A stretch of DNA of 64,000 nt from Phytophthora quininea (GCA_011947345.1 JAAVTG010000672.1:248001-312000); one strand, 5' to 3'. Positions 17,658 through 28,849 are shown, counted from the first letter of the stretch. Program-made: numbers and translations. The notes: generated from the letters alone by a model not told the origin.

Positions 17658-18262
17658 ATGCCTGAAGTTGGGTGGAAGGTTGATTATGACTTAAAAACTT
17701 GCGAATGCCATTATTCAAGTAAGAATGGGACTTGTGTCCACATAATTTACGCCACACAAATTGCTGGAGTATCATGCCCAGAATTACCGGACCGCAAAGC
17801 TCAGTTCGTTTCCTACACGACCCAAAGAAAACCTGCAACTCGGCGAGAATCTGCAGGTAAAAAGAAAAAGGTCAAAGAGTCTTATGAAACGAACAAAATG
17901 GAGATTGCGAAATTGTTTTTGGGCCAGAATCACCTTGTTTCAACTGCTGGCAACACATCGCTGTATCTAGTGAGACTACTGGATTTAAACCATCTGAAAG
18001 TGATGAGTACGCCGTGGACAGGTCTATCTCACCCGACTATGAAGATGATCTTACAACACACATAAGCAGCCCAGATTCAAATCGAAGTGCTGCGCACGGC
18101 GGCATAAGACTAGTTAGTTTTGTGGAAATGATTAGAGAAAATGAGGGACATAACCGCTCAGTAATAGTTATTACAAGTAAAAGAGCCTTAGCTACGAAGA
18201 GGGTGTACGTAGAACAGCGAAACTCTAAACGTGTGAATGAAGTCAAAGCCAAACCTGAATAA
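17658..18262 (+). pseudogene. MULE transposase C-terminal fragment with SWIM finger
   Basis: The 135-residue frame starts WKVDYDLKTCECHYSSKNGT and continues CVH. This gives the C-x-C-x(8)-C-x-H zinc ligands of a SWIM finger, which sits near the C terminus of Mutator-like transposases. A basic patch (AGKKKKVKESYE) follows. The rest reads in a shifted frame to about 18,262. No DDE catalytic core was found upstream, so only the tail survives. Confidence 0.7.
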
Positions 18263-18650
18263 ATCTTCATGTTTTACATACCAACCAAGCGGTAAACAAT
18301 TATAAGCTTGCTGTAATTATTCAAGTGAAAGATAATCGATGCATTCGCCACTGCCCAACATATATAGTGTAGCATCTACACTATTGCATCATTTTGAAGA
18401 CAACATAGAGGCCATCTACTACAGTTTCCTCAATTCAATACGTAGGACACAACTGATACTATTACACAAAAGCTGTAGATCAATGCAGTGAAAGGAAAAC
18501 AGTTCCAAGTCCTATCCAGCTGGTATAAGCAAACTATAATAACATCTTATCCAAAGGAGCAATGATTTTGTATAGTTTGAAAGCCTTGGAGTCAATATCG
18601 GCAGCAACGGTATGATGTTGATCTAATGACCACACGTACCGTAATTTAGA
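18263..18650. other. No gene seen
   Basis: AT-rich spacer between two transposon remnants. No frame of note and no clear repeat. Confidence 0.5.
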
Positions 18651-19845
18651 TGTCACCTGTCGCCCTACTGGTGCCGCCTAACCCTTCCTGGCGAGAAACC
18701 TCAGGTGCAGGTAAAAAAACTATCGAATTAGAAAAACCTCGAATGTTTTACGTTGAACTGGCTAGAAACCGCTCTACAACGTCGTCGTCCAAGCAAATCT
18801 CGCCGATATCCGTGTCAAGGCACGCCAGTGCTATAAGAGCCTCCGCCAACTCGTTGTCAACAGCAAAACTGTTGTCTTCACCTTCATCCTGTTCGCGCTC
18901 GTCGAAAAGTAGGTCATTTTTTTAACCCACTCTTCACTGTTGCTCTACTGAGATCCTCCCACCCTGTATGTAGCCACGACACGACTTGCTCACGATTGGT
19001 CCACTTTAGCTTATTTATCGGACAGATGCCAACGCTAGAGCTCGCCATTTTTAAGTGGCACAGCCAGGTCGCTCGCAGACGATCTTTCAGTGGTTTGTTC
19101 CAGGACATGTATGCCGGCTGGCAGCAATGCGTGTAACCTGGGGAGACGCGCTGCAAAATATCATTCTTTTCGGCCGCGTAACGAATGACTTCAGCCGTCC
19201 AATGGGCGCTGAAGTCATCCCAGATGAGTATGACAGGATCATCTTGTTCATCTCAACCGCCGAAATGATGTTCTAACAACCGAAGTGAAATCTTCGAATT
19301 CCACCAACCTTTTGCGTTAGTATAAATTGGCATACCAAATTCGTTCTCGAGCTTTTGCATTTTCGGCCACGTGTCACAGCTGAATCCGTATCGGAGCCGG
19401 GCATTTTCTTTGTGCGTGCCCTCATCGCCCGACGGATGCATTTTTAGCACGACCCACGGGTCGTACTTGCGACCCAACTTATCCGCCATTAACATGGCCA
19501 TTAAACGCTCTTTGCTTTTTCCCCACATTTGTCCCAGACGGTTTTAGAGCCCCGCTCGTTGACTGTGTGTTTAGGCACGTATTAAAAAAATGGCCGTTTG
19601 GTTAGCATTGTAGACGGTCGCAATGCCCACATCAATGACGCGCCGGCGTACCGTCTCAGCAAACTCCTGCGCGACAGCGGCTGAATCCTCTGGCGTAGAC
19701 TGGCCCTGACGTGTTCTAGCTCTGAAGAAGAAGCTATAGCGTGATAGGAACGAAGAAATCCATGTGCGAAGAGGATAATTAATCTCTTCGCGCACTGATA
19801 GACATGCGGATGGTGACTAAGAAGCCAGGGGTCAGGACTGAGCAA
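18651..19845 (-). pseudogene. Pogo/Tigger-like DDE transposase, inactive
   Basis: Minus-strand pieces follow the order of oomycete DDE_1-superfamily transposases: RRRVIDVGIATVYNANQTAI; KSKERLMAMLMADKLGRKYD and PWVVLKMHPS; KGWWNSKISLRLLEHHF; ILIWDDFSAHWTAEVIRYAA; the 'VSPGYTHCCQPAYMSWNKPL' block; then an acidic tail rich in D and E. The first catalytic position, normally Asp in the N-A-D-Q-T box, is Asn (NANQT near 19,600). The second Asp (WDDFSAHW) is kept. Frames shift near 19,250 and at a run of seven A near 18,918. Loss of the first Asp alone should abolish transposition. Terminal inverted repeats were not found. Confidence 0.8.
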
Positions 19846-20898
19846 TGCTTTCCGGGGAGCTCAACTTCCGTGATAGCGGCGGAGATGATCTGAACGCAGC
19901 GCAGCCGAGAAACGAGAAGGGCAGTAGTAGATGCGTTGCGGAACCGATCAGCGAGGTACGCGCAAAATATATAGAGGAATGGCCTAGCAGGTCGCCATAG
20001 TGAGTGCGCATGCAAATGTCGTCTGTACGGTAGGACATCGCAGCTCTCACCACCGTGCGTAAATATTTTTCAAGTAGTCCAACACAGTGACGCACAAGCA
20101 GCATACAACCGAGCGAGCACAAGCTCGGGAACAGTAGCAGAAGCGATCAAAAACACCAGTGTTGCCCACGGAGAACGTTTGGGATTTAGGAGGTAAATCC
20201 TCAAGCGGTGCCAAATCCTCACTAATTGCACTACAACTAAGTATATGCATAGTTAACTGAAGGCGCTTGTCCCTTGGGGAGCTCGCCGATACTTGCCTTC
20301 AATTCCTGACACAATTACCTGCTTGGTTCTGAAAACTAATTAATTTCAAACAGACGGATTTACTGTCGGCTGGGAAATATCGTAGTTGTTACTACGCCCT
20401 TATTGAATTGCATAAAAGTACTATTAAGGGTGCCCATCCCCTTAACGCACCCTTACAATTTTCGGCACTTTTGTTGAATTGTGAAATTCACGCGGAAAAT
20501 ACAAATTCTCGTAAAAGTTCCATCAGGATAAGTACGATGCACACGAGACGTCGGTTCTCTGCGCATCGTAAAAAGCGACGCGTGTCTGAAGCTGTCACCG
20601 CGCCGCTCGAAGGCTCCCCAAAGTCACCAGAAGCTCGCCGCACGACAGACGCGCGTCATGAGACGTAGGACGTCGCCTCATGTACCTGCATCAAAAGCTA
20701 GTACGTGGTTTACGTTATGTACTAATAGTACACTGTAGATTTTCAGTTTAGGCCGGCGTCTACTTCCAGCAACGAACCAGGCGATGACCGGGACGAAGAT
20801 TATGCCTGTACAAGTGATTCAAGCGAGGCATTAGAAGCTCTTCTTTGGGATATCGGTAAGAGATACACATTTATTCAAGAGTTGTCAACTATATTCTA
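19846..20898. other. No assignable gene; CCCTTA motifs near 20,400
   Basis: Short frames only. Around 20,393-20,455 the hexamer CCCTTA or its complement recurs (cgcccttatt, attaagggtg, ccccttaac, acccttaca). The same motif recurs at about 25,220-25,260 and 27,820-27,915, so the cluster here may be the left terminal region of the host MULE. An acidic frame at about 20,760-20,890 (GDDRDEDYACTSDSSEALE) may be the start of the MULE transposase. Confidence 0.35.
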
Positions 20899-21478
20899 AT
20901 GGAGATGCTGTTGGTATTCATTAGACGAACACTCTGGACAAGGTTGGTACTGAGAAAAATTGAAAGGGTGCTCGGGTGGATAGCTGACACCACAGTGCTT
21001 TTCAAACAGGTCTCAAGAAAGAAAAAGGCAAAACCAGACGAGCAAGAGACGAAAATCATAGCTTTTCTTAGTGTATATCGAGTGACATATCTATTCCGGC
21101 AAATATGGAGTACAGCGTCAAAGTTTTCCGTTGCAACGCATGGGTGCCCGCAGAAATCTCGCAACAAAGGCCAGCGCAACACATCTAGCCACTATACTGG
21201 TTGTAAGGCTCGTTTTACAGCCACACTGCGAAAAGTTGCGTCCGAAGGCGAGAAAGATGAATGGAAAATCGTACTGCGTAACTGGGTAAGCGACATTGTA
21301 CTTCGGACATTTAATTTTTGTTAGTATGGCAAACAACGTGGCAATTGTGATGTAGACTTGGACGCACAACCATCAAACAAATGCAACTATATACGCTAGC
21401 TACAGTGGTGCGGGATCGATACCAGAGGACAGTCTGCTGTTCGAACAAGTTGAGCTTCTCGCTGGGAAGATTAATGAG
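20899..21478 (+). pseudogene. Host MULE transposase, N-terminal half
   Basis: The plus-strand reading includes SKFSVATHGCPQKSRNKGQR, then a Cys and ARFTATLR, then THNHQTNATIYASYSGAGSI and EQVELLAGKIN. This matches the N-terminal FAR1/FLYWCH-like zinc domain of Mutator-like transposases, with its paired Cys and H-x-H ligands. The reading stops at 21,478, where another element begins, and resumes at 24,857. It is therefore the 5' half of an interrupted gene. Confidence 0.65.
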
Positions 21479-21496
21479 CGGGTCACCCCATGGTTT

Positions 21497-21542
21497 GGTC
21501 TTGTATTGGGTCTTGGTCAATTACAAGACCCAATACAAGACC
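21497..21542. repeat. Perfect 19-bp stem with 8-nt loop at left end of nested MULE
   Basis: GGTCTTGTATTGGGTCTTG at 21,497-21,515 is followed by an 8-nt loop and its exact reverse complement at 21,524-21,542. A long perfect stem just inside a terminal inverted repeat could bind transposase or form a cruciform. Confidence 0.9.
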
Positions 21543-21607
21543 AGACTGAAGCGGGACCCATTGTATATATAAAATCTGTCTTATTTAAAATAAAAGTGTC
21601 AAATTTA

Positions 21608-23503
21608 TTATGAGAGGTTATCCCGAATAGAAAGATGAGCAGTCATATGTATGTGACGAAAGATGTGGTTGAAGCGATACTTGCTCGCCAATCCCAGATT
21701 TCTATACAGTTCATGTTGAAGTCGCTGCAGCCCTACGAGATGCCCGTGCACGCGCAGACTGAATTGGTCCACTGCTACGATGATCTGACCGAAGAGCTCT
21801 CCCAGCTTGGTCGTTGCGTCCACTTCTGCCACTTTGGGAAGTTGAGGTATCTTGAGTAGCATTTCTAGATGTGCGGGCAACACGACGCCGCCGCGTGGTT
21901 CCGAGTTGTACTGGAACTGGAAGGTCGATCTCATAGCGTACCGGGGCTGTTGCGCGTCGATTAGAGATATCTTTTAACAGCTGAACGTAGCGTTGCGAAA
22001 GACAGTCGATAACGCCCACAAATGCAGGAAGGTTAGGTGCGATGCCGCAATGAAGGCGTTCATCTCCCTATTGAACCTCTCGAGGGGATTGTTGGTCCTG
22101 ACAACCACTCGCAAATCCATGCCATGGACGTTCCACAATTCCACAGGGAATCGGCGAATACAAGTCTTGCGAAAGTACAGCCAGAAACGGTTCCACTTTG
22201 TTGTAGCGTAAATAACCTGCTCTTCAGCGCACACAGCTTTCATCTTGGATACGACATAGTCTATGCCGAGAGGGTCCACTTGCTCTGGTGGGATAACCGT
22301 TAGCATGTCAAGAACGCCAACTTGCATAGCGATAGTGATGACAGCTGCGTCGATCCGAAGAGTAATCATGCGCTCTCTAGTGGCTTGCTTGAAATGGAAA
22401 AGACAGGCAATCACCCTTGCCTCAGGGAACTGGCCCACCGCTGCATCAATCATTGCTTGCTCGAAGTCGCAAACCACACGTGCTGGTTGAAGGCATCCGT
22501 CGGTCGCATCGGCAATCAACATGAGTATTTTGCGGTAGATTACTCCAGTTCGCCCAGTGGTTAGCACAAACATTGCCGTACATACATTCGACTAGCAGGA
22601 TCATAAATCATGATCACGACACACTATTAAATCATCTAGGGACAGATCGAACGCCCCGTCGATGAAGATTGATGACTCAGGGTACACCTGCAACTCCAGA
22701 AGATGCGGGTGAGACCAGCCTATCAGCCTGTGTAGCTCATTGTTGTCGTAGAACAGGTGATGAAATTGAAAGAAATGGAGGTTGCTTCCGTTGATGTAGC
22801 ACAAGTTCGGCATCTCGATCATGCTGTGGACGTTTGCACCGAAATGCGTCCTACGGGCTCGGTATACGCGACTCAACACCTGGTCACGTGACAAACCTCG
22901 AACCACCACGTTGACGTCTCCATCATCAAAGAACTCGTTGTGTACAAGCTCCCAAATCCGCTGTGCCGTGAATGATAGGTTTTCGATCGACAGAGAATCA
23001 ACTCTGGTAATCTTTTGGGTCTGAAATATCCAACACATCACGTGCTGGAACGGTATCCACCCGACAAGAGTGCGGAACGAAGTTACAGTACTCCTGAGTG
23101 CTCAGGTTGAAGTCGATCTTGCCAAGGCATCTAGTACGGCGGTAGATGCTGCAGCGGTACGATATCTTCTTAGATGACTGCCTTGATCTCGTCTACTGGT
23201 ATCCATTGCGGAGAATTACTGTCGAGTAGGCTCCATCATGATTACGCCCCTGACCGCCTTGGTCTTCTGAAATACTGGCTCTCCCGTCTCTGACATCTTC
23301 AATGGGCCCTTCTTCATGTTGACTGGAGTCATCAGAGCTGGATGTATCATCATCACTTGAGTCTCCAGCACCAACTTGGCTGCCAGACAATTCGTCGTCG
23401 CTTGAATCGATTCGGCTAAAATCAGCCTCGTCATTCTCACTTTCGTAGTGATACGACGAGTCTGACCCCAACGGATCGTCGTTGGGAACTTCTTCCCCGC
23501 CAT
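21608..23503 (-). CDS. Mutator-like transposase of nested element
   Basis: The minus-strand product starts at 23,503 (MAGEEV after correcting a run of four G) with an acidic Asp/Ser-rich leader. A FLYWCH-like zinc domain (RCLGKIDFNLSTQEYCNFVP) and helical region follow, then the catalytic core: FIDGAFDLS gives the first Asp and ARVVCDFEQAMIDA the second. After it come ARVIACLFHFKQATRERM, TTKWNRFWLYFRKT and VVVRTNNPLERFNREMNAFI, a block typical of MULE families. The C-terminal part (YVQLLKDISNRR onward) reads in other frames down to about 21,608. A stop and frame changes near 23,190, 22,600 and 21,970 separate the pieces. Some of these may be base-calling errors or short introns, so the element may be younger than it looks. 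Confidence 0.75.
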
Positions 23504-24219
23504 GCTTGTTGCGCCGCGATGGGGAATAACAGTGGCTCCCTCCTCGTCCAAGCTATCCACGCTGGGACAAAGAGGCAGAGAAGAAGGCAGCAGATCGACT
23601 CGTGGATGGTCGAGGTGATCTGGCGTTCTTGATGGTGGGTTGGTGGAGGCTTGGCAAGTTTGAGAATGACAGATCAGGGCAGAGAGGGAGGGAGAAGGGA
23701 CAGACAGACACACGGCTCGCCAAGATAGGATTTGAGATGATGCATGCTTTGTTTATTGCAACGGACGACGGACAGAACGACCCGTCAGCTACATGGATTT
23801 ATCTTTAGCTCGAAACGACCGGAGAAATGCGCAAGAGTACCAGATATTTGTGCAAAACGCCTTGAGAATCGCTCAAAATGTATGAGGTGGGCGTCGTTCC
23901 ACCACGTCAGAAGCAAACAATTGCCACACAACTAATTAACTACCGTCTGCGTTAAATTATCTGCCTTTTTAATAAATATCTTATCGTTTTGCGCAAATAT
24001 CCATAGCTTTTGAGCATTACTTTTGTACTTTTACGCTTGTCATATCTAACCACGCTTGCTACTTACCGAATGCACTGCTGACTGGATTTGTTTAACTTCT
24101 GCGTGTAATCATCAAGATTATGGAATAAGTTTATAGAGTAACAACTGTAAAAGGGAAAATAGTATATATTTGCGAAAAAGGTAAATGTGTATTTGCTAAA
24201 AAAAAAAGTATTTTCTATC

Positions 24220-24619
24220 TCTTGATCTCGAACAAGTGACTGCAAAATGGACAGGTGGCAGGCCCATCATAGCGCCCTGCGTCTTCGTGATACCCGGCTC
24301 TGAATGCCGCCACATGAGCATTGAAGCACGGCCGATTCATCTTGTGCTCGCAGTTATTTAGTAGAAAAAAGTAGTTTCTTCTTCACGAAAAAGGGCAAGT
24401 TTCTGTGACTCGCTTCCTCACGTACTTGGCACGATGACGCTCCGCATCGTTGGTCCGGGCCCTTTGCTTCGATAATTGTAGTCGCTTCACTCGAAGCAAT
24501 GGTTTTTGTGCTCCTTGCAGACTCGTCGGGTTTGATGAACTTGCATATTTCGCTTTGTTGTAAACTCTGCAAAACATTTCTTGCAGGTAAACTTCTTCCT
24601 TCTCTTGACTGGCGGCATT
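24220..24619 (-). pseudogene. Cys/His-rich accessory protein of nested MULE
   Basis: The reading starts MPPVKRRKKFTCKKC, continues with an Asn-Met-Gln-Val-His turn and CKEHKNHCF, then a basic helix (LSKQRARTNDAERHRAKYVR), and ends with NCEHKMNRPCFNAHVAAF and ATCPFCSHLFEIK. The first part is a C2H2-like finger and the last a C-x-x-C/H cluster, so it is probably a DNA-binding partner encoded by the transposon. Two frame changes separate the parts. No name is known to me for it. Confidence 0.5.
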
Positions 24620-24799
24620 TTCTAAAATGAAAGAAACGAAAGGAGGCTATGGAAGAAGTAGCAACGGCACCGAAATGCCTCCATAACAGTTGTAGACATA
24701 TGTGAATTTTTAGCGACAAATGTCACTAACATTTGTTTGGGACAATTGTGTGTGCGACCACATTGGAGACCTGCGAAAATCCATGCACGCTTCTCGGCT

Positions 24800-24838
24800 G
24801 GTCTTGTAATGGGTCGCAAGATCCCAATATACAAGACC
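24800..24838. repeat. Imperfect hairpin at right end of nested MULE
   Basis: GGTCTTGTAATGGGTC, a 4-nt loop, then GATCCCAATATACAAGACC. It is the mirror counterpart of the perfect hairpin at the left end, with a few mismatches and an insertion. Confidence 0.85.
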
Positions 24839-24856
24839 GGACCGTGGGGTGACCCG

Positions 24857-26230
24857 TTAAGTTGGCTACCTCTCGCTGATGCAGACACCGACACTCACCG
24901 CATTCAAGTGTTTTTGGCTGGAACTCTGGATCGCCACAACAGACACGTAATACCGTGCGCAAAGTACTGAACCCCACTCCCGCGGAGAAGAAGCTGAAAG
25001 TGATGTTGGTGGCTTTGTGGTGTTCGAAGATCATGAGGTACTCGTAATTCAGGCCCAACACGACGTGACCTGCGGAGTTGTCATGCAGAGTGATATTCAG
25101 AAGCTAGCTTTTAAACGATGGGGCGAGGCGTTATGTATGGATTGGACTCACGGAACAAACAACTTGAGTTTTCATCTAGGTACGCTCACTATGCTGCGGC
25201 GCTATCATTGTTTTCGGCGCCCTTATCTCTGGCGTGGTCACCCTTATCTCCCATGCAGTACCCTTAACTAAATGCTTTTTACTGATGCGCAGGCAGTCTG
25301 CTGGCGAGAAGTTCAACAGGGCGCGGTTATCGCAGTACTGGATTTCATTGCGCTTGACGAAAAGATGGAACTATGACCGCTATTTTGGAGTTCCTCAAAA
25401 GCCACAACAATTTGTGGAAGAGATTGAAACCATTGTTATCGATAAGGATTTTAAAGAGTGGAGGGTGCTGGAAAGGCGCTTCCTTGAGGCCACAGTGTTG
25501 CTCTGCCAATTTCATACCATGACTAGCTGGAAAAAGGTGGTTAAGCGCCTGAAATATGGTCTCAATGGCGTTCAGCGTGATGAAGCAACTGATGTACAGT
25601 ACCACAAGAGAAGCCATTGATCGAGCTAGGGACGGTCTGGAGAAATTTTAGAAGGGTGATTGTCCCAGTATCTGCAATAAGCCCTGCCCAGAGATTTTCG
25701 CGTACTTTCAAGACAACTGGGAGTCCTGTAGTGACATGTGGGCTAATCACGGTCGTGGGAATTATTTTACGGCAGGAAACCCACGACTAACAGAATCGGA
25801 ACAACTGGAATCAACTGAAGAGACTACTGGGGAGGAAGACGCGTATCGACAGAACAATTGCAGGACTTTTACAAGTTGATATTGTCAACCATTTGTTAAC
25901 GTCGCTATACAAGTTTTCAACTCAGTCCCGCCCAGCAGCCAAGCCGGCAAATGCCCCTCTTGCAAACGTTTCGGCTCAATGGGATCTTTTTATGGAGCAC
26001 CAACATGAAATGAAATGATCGCAAGTAGGGCTGACACAGTCGGAATGGAGAGTTATTTTGCCTGGTCGCTAGTGGCGTATGAATGACTTTAAAGAGGTCG
26101 TGCTGTTGCCTGTTCTACGAAAGCCGCCGGCTCCCTTGTCAGCATATATTGCGGGTTTGAGGCACTTTCAGCTGCTGCAGTCCATGTGAGATGGAGAATG
26201 AAACAAAAAACGGAAGAACTGTACGTAACG
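24857..26230 (+). pseudogene. Host MULE transposase, C-terminal half
   Basis: The plus strand resumes after the nested element with TRNTVRKVLNPTPAEKKL, FVVFEDHEVLVIQAQHDV, then AFKRWGEALCMDWTHGTNNL (first catalytic Asp in MDWTHG). A probable 120-bp intron from about 25,180 to 25,292 starts GTACGC and ends GCGCAG. VLDFIALDEKMEL, VIDKDFKEWRVLERRFLEA (second Asp) and TVLLCQFHTMTSWKKV follow. In another frame near 25,765-26,030 comes NRIESNWNQLKRLLGRKTRI, the conserved block before the C terminus. Several stops and shifts are present, so the gene is dead as read. Confidence 0.8.
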
Positions 26231-26462
26231 CTTGAAAACGGAGTGCACCCCTTCGACAAGTGATCAACATGGTAAAATCACGATCGAGTCGTTTAAAGGC
26301 GCCAGAACCAGATGTAGTGCCCTTAAATACTTCCTCCCAAGCTCGATCGGACCAGCGAGTGGTATAATACGTGCGTTTGCAAAGAGATGAACAAGCGAAC
26401 GTGGTCGTTTTATCGGATGCCGAGAAGTATGCAAGAGCTCAAGTTCTTTTTTAACCTGTCAT

Positions 26463-27310
26463 CGAAAAGATTAATGGATTGCCTACGGTTGACATCGAAT
26501 GGCTAAAAACAGGAGTAGCGCTTCGTCCAAGCTCACCCTGGCGAACCATTTTCTTTGGAAACTGCCACAACCAGATTACTTCAGTCGGAAACAGCGAAAA
26601 TTCACCAAGAGCTGGCTACAGATGTGTTCAACAAATATTCGACGTTCTCACTTATGATGGAACTGAAGGCCAAGTCGGGCAGATCTTTCATTAAGTTTGC
26701 TGATGTTGTTGCCGGTGTTTATCGAGACGGGATGCTGAACGACGCCGTCGTCGATTTGGGCGTCACGATGATCGCTGAGAATGCTGAAGGCTGCGTATTT
26801 TTCTCTTCGCTGACACTCGTTTTGGGAAGGCCGTCGACTCCTGCTCAATGGCTATTTGACACTTCATATATTGTGTTACCATTTCATTAAAGCACAGATC
26901 ACTGGAGTGTCATAATCGTCGACGTGGCATGCCCGACAACGTTGCGCGTATATTTCTACGAGCCTCTCACCAACGACTGCTATCACGAAGAAGTTAAACA
27001 CGCATGGGAAAAGGAGTTGTTGCCGTACATGAAGAAATGGCACATTGATAGTGGTTCTAAAGAGCCATTTTCGAAAGAGATCATTGCGAAATGGATCACA
27101 GAGCCGACCCAATCCGATAGAAAAGCTGCGGAATAATGATTCTCGGTATGGTATACGCGTTTTTAAACGGAAAAGAATCGATTCCTGCGCCATCGCTCAA
27201 CAGAGTCATACGCCAGTGTGATCCGATTGAGGCTATTTGAAGTTCACAACGAAGCGGTCGTCTCCAAGCAACGAAAATATCGCAGAGGTGCAAAAGACAG
27301 ACCAAGAACT
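26463..27310 (+). pseudogene. Ulp1-type protease carried by the host MULE
   Basis: Downstream of the MULE transposase on the same strand. A helical lead-in (KSGRSFIKFADVVAGVYRDG) and LNDAVVDLGVTMIAENAEG are followed by STDHWSVIIVDVACP with the catalytic His and Asp. Then come a linker and a shifted frame giving SCGIMILGMVYAFLNGKE with the nucleophile Cys. Breaks lie at a TAA near 26,888 and a shift near 27,130. MULEs that carry a Ulp1 domain (Kaonashi-type in plants) are known; this gene order fits that class. Confidence 0.75.
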
Positions 27311-27433
27311 TAGCAAATTGCTAACGAATCCATGATACTGTAGTGTGCAGCGGACAGAGTACATGTATTGAAACGAATTGCATTCAGTGAGTTCAAAAAT
27401 GACATGCATTTCGTGTGCTTACGCCTCAGCTCC

Positions 27434-27730
27434 CCACGACCCAGCAAACCTAGGATGCCGACAACACGTCCCAGCAACACTCTAAAGGACGGAGCATAGC
27501 TGCTTGAAATTGGGTCCCCTCCAACATTTGCCAGAAGTTGACAATAACGTCAGCCTCCTGCTGCACTACGTCTTGAAGCTCCTCTTGGGCGAATTGGAGC
27601 TCGTTAAGCGCATCTGTCACCATCTGCATTTTTTTGCATCACTTGAAGTTCCCGAGCTTGGGAGCGCAGAAGCTCACGCGCCAAAACGTGGTTTTCCATG
27701 CGCGACTGCGTGCTTGGATCGATTATCAGT
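27434..27730 (-). other. Coiled-coil ORF, minus strand, one A-run frameshift
   Basis: Reading from about 27,725 gives SRMENHVLARELLRSQAREL, then across a run of seven A continues with DALNELQFAQEELQDVVQQE and ends FQAAMLRPLECCWDVLSAS before a stop near 27,434. The heptad-like pattern suggests a coiled coil. It is not recognised. It may be a second protein of the MULE or an unrelated small gene. Confidence 0.4.
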
Positions 27731-27819
27731 AAGAGTCAATTGATTTGTGAGCTCACGAGATTGACAATAGCATCTCCGCAGTTGGTGAAACTTCACACGT
27801 GGCGTTGGTAATCTATTAT

Positions 27820-27915
27820 ATCAGTAAGGGCGCCCACGAGTGTCAAGGGCGCGGATCGGCTATAAGGTTGCAACTGCGCTGTTGTATTGCCGTAAGATAA
27901 GGGCGCTCTAACGCC
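27820..27915. repeat. Three 'aagggcg' units, possible right end of host MULE
   Basis: AAGGGCG occurs three times (aagggcgccc, aagggcgcgg, ataagggcgc) within 95 bp. The reverse complements match CGCCCTTAT at 20,394, on the far side of the MULE pieces. Beyond about 10 bp the two sides do not match well, so the boundary is tentative. Confidence 0.35.
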
Positions 27916-28083
27916 ATCCGAGAAATAGTGCTATAGACTCATAAAAATATGTGTTCTGAAGGTTTCAACTTTTGCGTGCTCAGATGTTGATGCATCCCAT
28001 ACCGAAGCACGGTCTCCAGCGCCAGTTGGTATGGCCACTCTTGACTCAGCATCCAAGCATCGAGTTCAACAATAAGTCATCCA

Positions 28084-28843
28084 ATGGTTTCAGCCCGTCC
28101 TCCACGCACTCACACCGGTTTGCGCCAGCGTCCCCGACCAGCTAAGGACCTCCCTCTGCTGGGGAGGAACAGCCGCCAAGCTAGTCAGGGGCACTCCCCG
28201 ACGGCGCCGAGGTGCGGGCAGGAACAGCAACAACCCCACCGCGCTCCAGCTCACGCATCGCAGAGTGGAAGATGTTGGCAGCAGAGCTCACAGACGTGCG
28301 CCGCCAGAAGTGCCGACTCGTTTTATACAAGGAGGCGACTCGGTCACGCCCCTAGGCCGTCCTAAGTCTGCCAACGGCGATCAAACTCCATCAGCCGTAG
28401 AAGCATCTTCGGCAAGTGTGACTGCGGCACGTTCAACACCAGCTACGGTGATAGTCCCTACACCCGCCGCGAGGCCCCGAAGAAAAAGAAGGCACCATCC
28501 GCAAAGGAGCCGGCCGTCACAAAATAAACGTCCGCAGCGAAGAAGCCGAGCTCAGCGACAAGACCCGCCGTATCAACGTCCATGCTTCCACCAGTCCAGC
28601 GAGTGATGCCACTGCACACACCCGCTCGCCCCAACTCCCTGCCCCAAGTGGCCTTGCTCCAGCCAGTCCACCGCCAGCCGCTACCGCAATAGCGACACCA
28701 GCCGTCCAGCTCGAACAACCAGCGAAGGCATCAGCTTTTGGGCACGCTCTCCTCGATGAAGACTCAGATGATGGCTTCAGCATATCGAGTCTCTGTGATA
28801 TAATCACTTGTGGGAAACTCTCCAACCGGAGCGTTTCCACTTG
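28084..28843 (+). other. Pro/Ala/Ser-rich disordered ORF with acidic tail
   Basis: A plus-strand reading in three joined frames is rich in Pro, Ala, Ser, Thr and Lys (PKKKKAPSAKEPAVTK), and ends HALLDEDSDDGFSISSLCDI before a stop at about 28,843. The composition is protein-like and continuous, with breaks near 28,300 and 28,525. No domain was recognised. It may be a host gene fragment or a MULE passenger. Confidence 0.4.
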
Positions 28844-28849
28844 AATTAA

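Larger units (their letters stand above)
21479..24856. mobile_element. Nested Mutator-like element with hairpin ends
   Basis: A 3.4-kb element bounded by matching inverted ends: CGGGTCACCCC at 21,479-21,489 and its reverse complement at 24,846-24,856, with similarity continuing inward for about 25 bp. Each end contains its own inverted repeat built on GGTCTTGTA (21,497-21,542 and 24,800-24,838). Inside, on the minus strand, are a MULE transposase and a Cys/His-rich second gene. The element splits the coding sequence of another MULE. No clean target-site duplication was seen; the flanks ttaatgag and ttaagttgg are only similar. Confidence 0.75.

Noticed and set aside
20393..27915. Firm terminal inverted repeats for the outer MULE
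   Set aside because: Only about ten bases match between the two sides before similarity is lost, so the limits are left tentative.
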